Shown piece after piece: positions 1 to 7,871 of a DNA stretch of 64,000 bases. Below the pieces are notes generated by a model, which worked only from the letters and a program-made list of their open reading frames with translations, ran no database searches and was not told the origin of the DNA. The first letter of the stretch is position 1. Every line of letters begins with the position of its first letter. The position numbers and the translations under genes were made by a program. The DNA is from Mucilaginibacter dorajii (GTDB lineage: Bacteria > Bacteroidota > Bacteroidia > Sphingobacteriales > Sphingobacteriaceae): the NCBI RefSeq assembly GCF_024808255.1, contig NZ_JANTYS010000026.1:22270-86269 (forward strand). Direction: 5' to 3'.

Positions 1-51
1 TTATAGATATTGAGGTGATTAAAGAATAGGTTAATGGATATGATTAAAGCT

Positions 52-714
52 TTACCATTCAACCGAATAAATAAAGCTTTGCTTCAAAAGCCAGTCGTTA
101 AATTCTTTTAAATTGGTTTCGCGCCCGGATATGGTTCCCTGGAACCGGATCTGCGAATCGGTGCGCAAGGTTTTGGTATACCTGCATTTTAACTGGAGTT
201 TACTCAATTCGCCGGTTACTAAAACCGACTGATCTTCGCCCCTGAATAACAGGGTATAATTGCGGTGCTGAAAACGGTCGTCTATCCACAATTGTATAAA
301 ATCCAAAGCGTACAGTATAAATAGCGACATTACCAGCGCCACGCCGGTAAGCAAATACTCGCCTATGCCTATCAGCATGCCTAGGGCCGACGCTATCCAG
401 ATAGATGCCGCGGTGGTAATGCCCGATACAGAAGAATTATTTCTGAAGATAACGCCCGCCCCTAAAAAACCTACCCCAGTGATGATATTGGCGGCAATAC
501 GGTCACGATTGCTTTCAACACCTAACAGGTAGGAACAAATGGTAAAAACAGATGCACCAAAGCAAATTAATGCGAGGGTTCTGAAGCCTGCCGATTTGCC
601 CCTCACCTCTCGCTCCAATCCTAAAATACAGCCCACCACTACCGAGAGCAAGAGTTTGAGCACCTCGTTACCATACAGGTTTTGTGAAAGATCCAAGGAC
701 AAAGGGTTTATCAT
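52..714 (-). CDS. MgtC/SapB family membrane protein
   Basis: This 220-residue protein belongs to the MgtC/SapB family of inner-membrane proteins, which are linked to Mg2+ starvation and acid adaptation in other bacteria; no enzymatic reaction is established. Family signatures are visible: GLERE near residue 32, FRTLALI near 44, GVGFLGAGVIF near 80 and a GITTAASIW segment near 98. There are about four or five hydrophobic helices in the first 145 residues and a short soluble C-terminal domain of about 75 residues. It stands alone; the 75 bp to the GH8 gene end carry no clear promoter. Family assignment is firm, the role in this organism is not known. Confidence 0.9.
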   Translation of the reverse strand: MINPLSLDLSQNLYGNEVLKLLLSVVVGCILGLEREVRGKSAGFRTLALICFGASVFTICSYLLGVESNRDRIAANIITGVGFLGAGVIFRNNSSVSGITTAASIWIASALGMLIGIGEYLLTGVALVMSLFILYALDFIQLWIDDRFQHRNYTLLFRGEDQSVLVTGELSKLQLKCRYTKTLRTDSQIRFQGTISGRETNLKEFNDWLLKQSFIYSVEW

Positions 715-789
715 ATGGCTTATATTTTATGTAAAATTAAATTTAATAAACAACAAAATACACTGCTTAACGCTGTTTTACAGTTGTGC

Positions 790-2010
790 TCAGATCCGCC
801 AATAATTCCCACTCAAAATAATCATATCAAGCATCTTAATACTGTTATCATAATAGTCATAATCCTTTAGTTTAAAGTTAACCAGGTAATCCCACACATG
901 GTTAAGCCATTGTTGGTTTTTGGTATCGATGCTTGCCGCAACTGCAAATGGGGCTATAAAACTCAAAGCCTCAAAATGGCGGGTTGGTAGGTCATTCCCT
1001 GCCAGGGTATACCCGGCCGAAATATTATCGGGATTGCCGGACGTGGTCGACCGGATCCAGTTATTGATCGGCCTGACAAAAGCTTTTGCCCGGGCATCGC
1101 CATATAACAGGTAATCAACTGCTACGCGCCAGGGTACGCGGCAAGCGTTGTAATTATAACAGCCATCGTATTTCGATTCGAGGTACATGGCTTTGGCGGG
1201 ATGTGGGTTATGATTTACCTGCTGAATAAAATCGGGCAATAAACCTGCATCTGGGCTATACTTTTGCTGCATAGCGGCAAATAGCTTGTAGGTATTTGCC
1301 GTGACCTTATCCCAACGAATATCGCCGGTCGCGATTTTAAAAGCCTTGAAATGCGATGGCATAAAATCAGACGTACGGGTATCGTAATAATCTTTACTAT
1401 CCGGCTCGGTTTCGTTGCTCAGCAATATGGTAAAGCTTTTTTGATTGATCTCATACTTCATGATATCGGCCAGTAACGCCTTGGCTTCTTTTTGATAGTT
1501 GATAGCTCCCTTACTCCCCCATTGTTTATCTGCCAATAAAAGCGAATAGGCTATATCCATATCGCCATCAGTGGCCGAAGAATGATCGGTATTAATACCC
1601 TGGTAATCCTGCGCCCAGCTCATTAAATACTGACCGGCCCTTGCCGGGTGCGCGTGGTAATATCTGAACAATTCATCAAAAGTTATTTTGGCAGATGCAT
1701 CGGTACCGGCCATTAAAGCGGTAATGATCATGCCGTAGCCCTGCCCTTCAGATACGCATTGTTTACCACCAGGCCGTTCAAACCAAATGTACCTTTGTCC
1801 TTTAGCTTTCGCCGGTTTTGCATAGCGGCTTTTCCATTGGTTGTAAAATGAAAGCACGGTGTTATCAAGCTTTTGCCGGCTAACGTGATTGGGAATAATA
1901 ATGCCTTGCGTGTATGTTATATGCTGAGGGAATGGCTTTAAGACAGACTGTGCGTGCAGACAAAAACATGTAAACAGCAATAAGCTAAATAAGATAGTTT
2001 TCTTTATCAT
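790..2010 (-). CDS. Secreted glycoside hydrolase family 8 (endoglucanase/xylanase type)
   Basis: Predicted secreted beta-glycanase of family GH8, which hydrolyses beta-1,4-glucan, xylan or chitosan by inversion. The (alpha/alpha)6 signature is visible: VSEGQGYGM carries the general acid Glu, and ATDGDMDIAYSL carries the conserved acidic pair; YYDTRTSDFMPSH and YNACRVPWR are other typical GH8 blocks. I chose the ATG at 2010 because it opens directly on a signal peptide (MIKKTILFSLLLF, ending near LHAQ); the frame is open to 2061. The mature length of about 385 residues fits a catalytic domain alone, without a binding module. There is no bcs cellulose-synthase gene next to it, so the substrate cannot be named. 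Confidence 0.88.
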   Translation of the reverse strand: MIKKTILFSLLLFTCFCLHAQSVLKPFPQHITYTQGIIIPNHVSRQKLDNTVLSFYNQWKSRYAKPAKAKGQRYIWFERPGGKQCVSEGQGYGMIITALMAGTDASAKITFDELFRYYHAHPARAGQYLMSWAQDYQGINTDHSSATDGDMDIAYSLLLADKQWGSKGAINYQKEAKALLADIMKYEINQKSFTILLSNETEPDSKDYYDTRTSDFMPSHFKAFKIATGDIRWDKVTANTYKLFAAMQQKYSPDAGLLPDFIQQVNHNPHPAKAMYLESKYDGCYNYNACRVPWRVAVDYLLYGDARAKAFVRPINNWIRSTTSGNPDNISAGYTLAGNDLPTRHFEALSFIAPFAVAASIDTKNQQWLNHVWDYLVNFKLKDYDYYDNSIKMLDMIILSGNYWRI

Positions 2011-2110
2011 GGCAGTCACAGGCATAAAGCTACGCAAATAATGTTTATAACATTTTGCCAATTAAATCGTCCAAAATGCTTATATTTAAGTAACCAAAAA
2101 TCTTATCGTT

Positions 2111-2631
2111 ATGCCATGGAAAGCAACACTTGTTACAGCAAGTACACAACAAACCCTTAGCAGGGCACACAGCGCGTTAGCAAAAAAAACAGTTTACAAG
2201 TTAGGCCAGGGAGGCTTCGATCCCTCAAAACCAATAACCAAGGAGTGTGATTGCTCGGGTTTTATTGTCTGGGCTATTGGCATTCCACGTGAATTACCAC
2301 CGGGAAGCGGCCATTGGCTGAGTACCGACGAATACTGGGCCGGCGGAAAACCGGTTAAAGACGGCTTATTTAAAGAGATAGCGCTTGCAGATATGCACTT
2401 ACAGGCGATTTGATGGTGTATCCCGATAGTGGTGGTCACCAAGGCCATATCTGCCTCATAAACCAGGTAGATCATAATCTGCCAAGCTTTATCATTCACT
2501 GCTCATTAGGCAACTGGACTCATTTTGGCGATGCCATCCGGATAACCAATCCATCAATTTTTTTGCACAGCAGCCATCCGGTACGGGTAATGCGGATAAA
2601 CTATCCGCTGCTCATTTCTACGTTTTCGTGA
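2111..2631 (+). pseudogene. NlpC/P60-like cysteine peptidase or amidase, broken by a frameshift near 2390-2403
   Basis: Two overlapping frames together give one small NlpC/P60/CHAP-like protein of about 173 residues. The first frame (2111-2413) has the nucleophile block KECDCSGFIVWAIG. The second continues from about 2398 with LTGDLMVYPDSGGHQGH, which matches the family's GDLVxY...H block holding the catalytic His. The first frame stops 3 bp after the second has already begun to encode the GDL block, so a one-base loss around 2386-2403 is the simplest reading. No slippery heptamer is visible that would suggest programmed shifting. There is no signal peptide. It could be a true pseudogene or a sequencing error. 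Confidence 0.6.
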
Positions 2632-2937
2632 TCGGGTAATGCTGGATCAGGATAAAATCTTCAGCATGTCCTTTCAAATAAACAACTGTCATCCTGAGTT
2701 GTAAAATCCGCAAAATTCTGAAGGTGGAATGACAATATAAAGCTATGTCATAGGAGGCACGAAGCAATCTCATGCTATACAGAGCGGTTCTGCGCAGTTC
2801 GCGATTGCTTCGTTCCTCGCAATGACATGGTGGACTTGTCATGGGTAGGAACGAAGATCTATTCGCGAACTTTGCAGAGCGAATAGGCATGGCGCAGAAT
2901 AGATCCTTCGACAGGCTGGCTGACAGGGGGTTGCAGG
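2632..2937. repeat. Intergenic stretch made of short palindromic repeats
   Basis: No gene is supported here. 2687-2733 is a copy of a ~48-bp repeat (GTCAT...TAAAATCCGCA...AATGAC) also found at 35728-35776 and 51893-51938. 2745-2827 is a hairpin element whose arms read GGAGGCACGAAGCAATC and GATTGCTTCGTTCCTC; relatives lie at 35789-35874 and 35887-35985. 2838-2910 is a degenerate further hairpin. Confidence 0.7.
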
Positions 2938-5900
2938 CTATTGCAAAGGCCTTATCGGGCTGCCTGTCCACTCGGTTCCGGGAGCAAGCTGCTCGCCTTT
3001 CATAATGAGTGATAGCGGCTCCAGTTTCACGTCGTCGCCAATTTCGGTATCGTATAAAATAATGCTGCGGGTACCAATACTGGTACGCGCGCCTATGGTT
3101 ACGGTGCCCACTTTCATCACTCTATCTTCAAACAAATGCGTTTGCGGACCGCAGTCTTCATTCAATGCCGCATCATCGCCAATGGTAACCATATCGTGTT
3201 CGGTAATATCGGTGGTATTAAGCCATACCCGTTTACCAATTTTAACGCCGAATAAACGTAAAAACATGGGCAAAAACGGCGTCCCTTTTAAAAACTCCAG
3301 GAAAAACGGAACTGCGAGGGCTTCATAAGTACTGGTAATGGCTTCGCTGCGCCAAACCTTATGTGTCCACATTGGTTTTTGCTCTACCTTATATTTACCT
3401 ACAAAAACCCACTTCATGATCACGGTTACCAGCAGCGCAGGCATGCCCATATAATACAGGTAATAAAATGGTAGTTTGGGCATCTGTTGCAGGATCTGTA
3501 TGGCTGTGCGGTCTATTAGCAGATCATGAAAATAGGCAATCAACAGCACACTGCAGCAAATGATGACGGTTTCCGGTAAAATAATCCGGATGGTTTCAAT
3601 GGTACCACGGGCAATTTTACGGCCCCATGAAGGTGTGGTTGTAAGTGATGCCGGGTATTCTCCGCTACTTTGCCTGTGTGGGAGCGCTATAGCCGGCGAG
3701 CCAAACCAATCGCCCAGCGGGTTATCAGCCTGTTGCTCTATTGTGGGTGGAACAGATAATACCCCAATCAGCATATTATCGCCCAGGGTATACCCTTGCG
3801 GAATCAAAGCGCTATTACCCACAAAACTACTATTACCAATAGTAGTGTTATTTAAAATGAGCCTTTGCGCACGGATATCCTCCTCGCCCAACGTTACGGC
3901 ATCTGCAATAAATGATTCGTTACCTATGGTAAGCATGGTGTGGGTTACGTTGCTGGCTGTTGAGATCTCGGTATTTTTACCAATTTTAGCCCCTAACATC
4001 CTGAAGAAAAAGGAAACAAATACAGTGGCATAAACCGGGTGTAATACAATAAGCGCAACAGAGATCATTTGATCTGACAGCCATTTACGCACATAGGTAC
4101 TGCTAAATACCGGGTACGTACCGGGCTTAATACCCCACAATAACAGCCTTGATAACAATACCGTTTCAAAGGCGTATATCACAATGTACAGTAGCGTAAG
4201 TAAGGGGATATGTATAAAATAGCTGAAATTATAATCAGGCGCGTTCAAGTCCATATAGTTCAGGATCTCTATTACGGGCAATAGCGGCAGCAAAACCACC
4301 ACCGGAAAAATAATGAGCAACAAGGAATATAGAATCCCATAAGTTTTGATCTTCAAAAATTTGGCCTGGAAAGGCTGAGGCAGCTCTTCGGGTTTTGCAT
4401 CATGCGATTTTTCTGCCGGGCTGCCTTTCCAAACTTCATAAGCTTTAATGGTTTTACCACCTTGCAGGTGACTCAGATCTTGCAGTTCAGTCCAGTCTTC
4501 CATACTGCCACCGCCAGATATTACGGCATTACTGCCAATATAAGCATGGGCACCAATTTTTATGCTTGTGAATTTGATCAGGCCATTCTCTACCGTTACA
4601 TTATCCAGCACCACGCCCGAACTAAGGCTGGCGTCGCTGCCAATTTCCACCAGGTCATAAGCCCCTACCGTTATTGAACTTATTTGCGCGTCTTTAGCTA
4701 TGCTCATACCCAGCAACCGCAGGTACAAAGGATAAATGGGGGTTCCGTTCATGAATTGCGCCGGCGATAGCTTCAACAGGTTATCAACCAGCCAGTATTT
4801 AAAATAATAAAATCCCCAAAGCGGATGCTCACCCTCTTTTACCTTACCCAGCAGCAGCCATTTAGCAGCAATACCTATCATAGATAAAAAGGGCGGCACA
4901 AGACAATACAAAAACAAAGCGGTAATTAAAGCGATGGTACGATTATCCCGCCCGGATTCTGTACCCGCCACCACATAATAGTAGCCCAGGTAAGGAATAA
5001 TGATTTGAATGGCAAACAAGCCGTAAATAACCAATAAAGAGAAGCCCTGCGCAATACCGCATAACCAATACCGGAGTGATGATACGGGATGGAAAGGCTC
5101 TTTTTTAATATGGGCTTTTTGCTCGTTTGCTTTTTCGGCAATTTCCCAGGTATTAATGAGTTTTTTTATGGGGCGGTTGGTGTAAATGTCTTTAAGCGAT
5201 GCATGTTGCACGCCTGCCTCTTGTCTGAGCCACGATGAAAAGCTTGCAGCCAGTAAAGAGTGTCCGCCAAGGTCAGTAAAAAAATCAACATCGGGTGTGA
5301 TTTCCCTACCGGGGAAAATATGGTTTAGCCCGGCCATTACTTTTACAGCCAACGGATCCGAAGCATTAATTTTCACTTCTTCCTGCGCTTTAACTTGTAA
5401 TAAAGCCTCGGGTACGGGTAAACCTTTCCGGTCTATTTTACCGCTTGAAAGGCGGGGCAATTTGTCAAGTACCACAATAACCAGCGGTACCATATAAGGC
5501 GGCAACACTTCTGCCAGCTTTGTACGTGCGTGATGTTCTTCTAACGCGTAACCGCTTTTCAAGGTAACATATCCCACCATCTGATCCTGGCCTGTGGCGT
5601 CTTTTTTTAGGGCGACAGCAGCGGTGGCTACTTCTTCTAACTGGTTTAAGCGGGCTTCTATTTCACCCAGTTCTATACGATAGCCGCGCAGTTTTACCTG
5701 GTCGTCCAAACGGCCATGAAAATCAATGCTTCCATCGGCCTGCATTATAACGGCATCACCGCTCAGGTAAATGCGGTCGCCGGGTAAATTAACTAACGAT
5801 GCCGGCTTTGTCAAAAACTTTTCGGCTGTAAGCTCGGGGCGGTTAACGTAGCCCTCACATAACCCCGGACCAGAAATAATCAGTTCGCCCTGTTGCCCAA

Positions 5901-6918
5901 CCGGTAACAGGTTAAATTGAGGATCAATAACGGCCAGGTTATAATTGGGCAGCGGCCCGCCAATGGTTATTTTATCACCGGGTTTAAGGGCCACCATGGT
6001 AGATGTAACTGTTGTTTCGGTAGGACCATAACTGTTATAAAAAACATTCTTTCCGGGCTTGCTCCAGCGGTTTAAAACAGCGGTTGTACAAGCCTCGCCA
6101 CCGGCATTAACCAGGCGTAACAAAGGGATATCATCATCAATTACAGCCAGCAAACTTGGTACAGCGTGTAAAATGGTGATCTTTTGCTGCCTTAATGTTT
6201 CACTCAGTTCGTCAATAGATTTTGCCGTTGTGGCATCGGCCACCCAAATGGTAGCACCGGCCAGGTAACTGATATAAGTTTCCTCGCACCACATATCAAA
6301 TGATACCGAGAACCCCTGGTAAACCTTATCATCGGGCCTAATACTGATGACGCTTTGTTCTGAGCGGATCAAATGACAAATATTGCGGTGCAGTATCGGG
6401 ATACCCTTCGGCTTACCTGTACTGCCAGATGTGTATAGCACATAAGCCCTGTCATTAGTTGTTGGACCAGCCGGCAAGGTAAAATCCTCATAGCTTTGCT
6501 GCAACGGTGGCACCGTAAATATGGGAATGGGCAGATTGGGCGCTCCATCACTAAAACAAGCCGAGGCACCTACCTCCTGTAAAACTATCTGCAACCGCTC
6601 TTCGGGCATTTCGCGGTCAAGCGGTACATAGGCCGCACCGGATTTTACAATGCCAAGAATAACAGCGTGCAATTCCAGTCCGCGGGATTGCCATACGCCG
6701 ATGGAGTGGCCACGGCCAATTCCCTGGCTGGCTATAAAGTAAGCGATATGATCGCTCCATTGATTTAATTGGGCATAACTAATGTGTTTATTGCCAAAAA
6801 CAAGGGCGATTTTATTTTGATGTTGGGCAGCGGCATTTCTAAATATATCTGCAACAGTTTCGTTTTTAATAAGTTCCGGCATATCGGTGCCGGTTAACAA
6901 GCTTTGGAATATCATCAT
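2938..6918 (-). CDS. Pls-family nonribosomal peptide synthetase (epsilon-poly-lysine synthetase-like)
   Basis: A 1326-residue membrane peptide synthetase without a condensation domain. An adenylation domain (about 15-510) has YVLYTSGSTGKPKG (159-172), NSYGPTETT, YLSGDAV and the A10 lysine K494. A carrier domain follows with DLGGHSLLA, phosphopantetheine Ser554. From about 615 on there are six clear hydrophobic helices alternating with three left-handed beta-helix-like blocks. This order and length match Pls, the epsilon-poly-L-lysine synthetase of Streptomyces, and the family of uncharacterised 'NRPS terminal domain' proteins. Aligning the A domain by eye to GrsA gives specificity residues D208, M209, E212, H, V, A, S, V, T, K; the acidic residue at the 239-equivalent suggests a basic amino acid such as Lys or Orn. 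No MbtH-like or phosphopantetheinyl transferase gene is nearby. The product is inferred. Confidence 0.85.
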   Translation of the reverse strand: MMIFQSLLTGTDMPELIKNETVADIFRNAAAQHQNKIALVFGNKHISYAQLNQWSDHIAYFIASQGIGRGHSIGVWQSRGLELHAVILGIVKSGAAYVPLDREMPEERLQIVLQEVGASACFSDGAPNLPIPIFTVPPLQQSYEDFTLPAGPTTNDRAYVLYTSGSTGKPKGIPILHRNICHLIRSEQSVISIRPDDKVYQGFSVSFDMWCEETYISYLAGATIWVADATTAKSIDELSETLRQQKITILHAVPSLLAVIDDDIPLLRLVNAGGEACTTAVLNRWSKPGKNVFYNSYGPTETTVTSTMVALKPGDKITIGGPLPNYNLAVIDPQFNLLPVGQQGELIISGPGLCEGYVNRPELTAEKFLTKPASLVNLPGDRIYLSGDAVIMQADGSIDFHGRLDDQVKLRGYRIELGEIEARLNQLEEVATAAVALKKDATGQDQMVGYVTLKSGYALEEHHARTKLAEVLPPYMVPLVIVVLDKLPRLSSGKIDRKGLPVPEALLQVKAQEEVKINASDPLAVKVMAGLNHIFPGREITPDVDFFTDLGGHSLLAASFSSWLRQEAGVQHASLKDIYTNRPIKKLINTWEIAEKANEQKAHIKKEPFHPVSSLRYWLCGIAQGFSLLVIYGLFAIQIIIPYLGYYYVVAGTESGRDNRTIALITALFLYCLVPPFLSMIGIAAKWLLLGKVKEGEHPLWGFYYFKYWLVDNLLKLSPAQFMNGTPIYPLYLRLLGMSIAKDAQISSITVGAYDLVEIGSDASLSSGVVLDNVTVENGLIKFTSIKIGAHAYIGSNAVISGGGSMEDWTELQDLSHLQGGKTIKAYEVWKGSPAEKSHDAKPEELPQPFQAKFLKIKTYGILYSLLLIIFPVVVLLPLLPVIEILNYMDLNAPDYNFSYFIHIPLLTLLYIVIYAFETVLLSRLLLWGIKPGTYPVFSSTYVRKWLSDQMISVALIVLHPVYATVFVSFFFRMLGAKIGKNTEISTASNVTHTMLTIGNESFIADAVTLGEEDIRAQRLILNNTTIGNSSFVGNSALIPQGYTLGDNMLIGVLSVPPTIEQQADNPLGDWFGSPAIALPHRQSSGEYPASLTTTPSWGRKIARGTIETIRIILPETVIICCSVLLIAYFHDLLIDRTAIQILQQMPKLPFYYLYYMGMPALLVTVIMKWVFVGKYKVEQKPMWTHKVWRSEAITSTYEALAVPFFLEFLKGTPFLPMFLRLFGVKIGKRVWLNTTDITEHDMVTIGDDAALNEDCGPQTHLFEDRVMKVGTVTIGARTSIGTRSIILYDTEIGDDVKLEPLSLIMKGEQLAPGTEWTGSPIRPLQ

Positions 6919-7035
6919 AAATAGGTTGCAGGAAAGTACATTTAAATTTGGATAAGGTTTTATATTTTAACAACTATATCGCCAATATGACGAATTAGTC
7001 ATGCTGATGGTTTAAGCCGTAAAAAACTAAAACAA

Positions 7036-7068
7036 AAAAGCCAGTACAATCAAACTTGCCTGGCTTTT
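7036..7068 (-). terminator. Rho-independent terminator after the small HTH gene
   Basis: Arms AAAAGCCAG (7036-7044) and CTGGCTTTT (7060-7068) pair perfectly over 9 bp. Read leftward the hairpin runs into a T-rich stretch, so it can end the leftward transcript that includes the HTH gene. Confidence 0.7.
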
Positions 7069-7089
7069 ACTTATTATCCAAATCCATAC

Positions 7090-7419
7090 CTATTCGTAAA
7101 ATTTTGCCGCTATGGCTTTAAAAACTAATGCATCTTTATGTTTCACAAGCAGCTTCATCCACCAAAACTGAAATTTACGTGGATACGCCACCCGTTCAGT
7201 AAAATCGGCGCGATGCAAATCTTCCATGGCCAGCAATTTGTACATTACTTTGCGTGAGTGATCAACCACCGCGTGCGAACGTTGCGTATAACCCAGCATC
7301 CTGTTTATTTCGCGGTTGGTTTTGCCAAGCAATATATACTCAAATATCTCTAAATGCAGTGTCGAAAAACCCTTGGTTTTAAGAAGCGGCCTGCTTTGTG
7401 AAACTCCTTCGTGGATCAT
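7090..7419 (-). CDS. Small LuxR-type helix-turn-helix protein
   Basis: A 109-residue protein with one recognisable part: residues about 18-65 resemble a LuxR/GerE-type HTH (LEIFEYILLGKTNREINRML, then a putative recognition helix around RSHAVVDHSRKVMYKLL). There is no receiver or other sensor domain. The basic C-terminal 40 residues are unassigned. It follows the PorE-like gene and a two-TM protein on the same strand and ends before a terminator, so it could be a local regulator, but nothing shows its target. Confidence 0.55.
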   Translation of the reverse strand: MIHEGVSQSRPLLKTKGFSTLHLEIFEYILLGKTNREINRMLGYTQRSHAVVDHSRKVMYKLLAMEDLHRADFTERVAYPRKFQFWWMKLLVKHKDALVFKAIAAKFYE

Positions 7420-7464
7420 GTTTTGTTGTGTTTAGGGGATTGTTTAAAATTTGATTATTCATTT

Positions 7465-7686
7465 TCATGCGGCGATATATATCATAGTACATATAGCCAC
7501 AAGACTGATGACCACATTAAAAAAACCAATGACCAGCTTATCCGATTGATCTATAGCCGACCGATTGTCTATAGCCACGCTTCGTAGTTTTACTACACCA
7601 TATGTTGCCGTACCTAAAGCCAGTAACATCATCAGGGTAAAGTACCCCAACGGCAAAGGATGAAAATTGTTAACAGTTGCTGTCAT
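7465..7686 (-). CDS. Small two-TM membrane protein of unknown function
   Basis: I do not recognise this family. From the ATG at 7686 it encodes 73 residues (MTATVNNFHPLPLG...) with two hydrophobic helices (about 13-30 and 50-71) separated by a short polar loop. The frame is open upstream to 7749, but the extra 21 residues are not membrane-like and start in a repeat-containing spacer, so the internal ATG is preferred. It lies between the PorE-like gene and the HTH gene on the same strand. Confidence 0.5.
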   Translation of the reverse strand: MTATVNNFHPLPLGYFTLMMLLALGTATYGVVKLRSVAIDNRSAIDQSDKLVIGFFNVVISLVAICTMIYIAA

Positions 7687-7737
7687 TGTTTGAGGGATTA
7701 ATGGTTTGTAAAAAGAGGCAAGACTTGGGAATTGAGA

Positions 7738-7869
7738 ATCAAGAGGCAAGAATCAAGAGTTAAGACAAAAAATTATGCCGGTAGCTAACTCTTTATACCA
7801 TTTACCTGATTCTTTAAAACCTATCCGTCATTCTTTTTCTTGATTCCTTACTCTTAATTCTTGATTCTT
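7738..7869. repeat. AGAATCAAGA-type short inverted repeats
   Basis: The spacer carries AGAATCAAGAGTTAAGA near 7748 and its inverted relative TTACTCTTAATTCTTGATTCTT near 7848; the same motif recurs around 60990-61020 (AGAATCAAGAATTAAGAC). No gene is present. Confidence 0.5.
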
Positions 7870-7871
7870 TT

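Noticed and set aside
2618..2971. 117-residue open frame on the minus strand
   Set aside because: It runs through palindromic repeats and into the end of the synthetase gene; the translation shows no domain and the composition of repeat-derived sequence.
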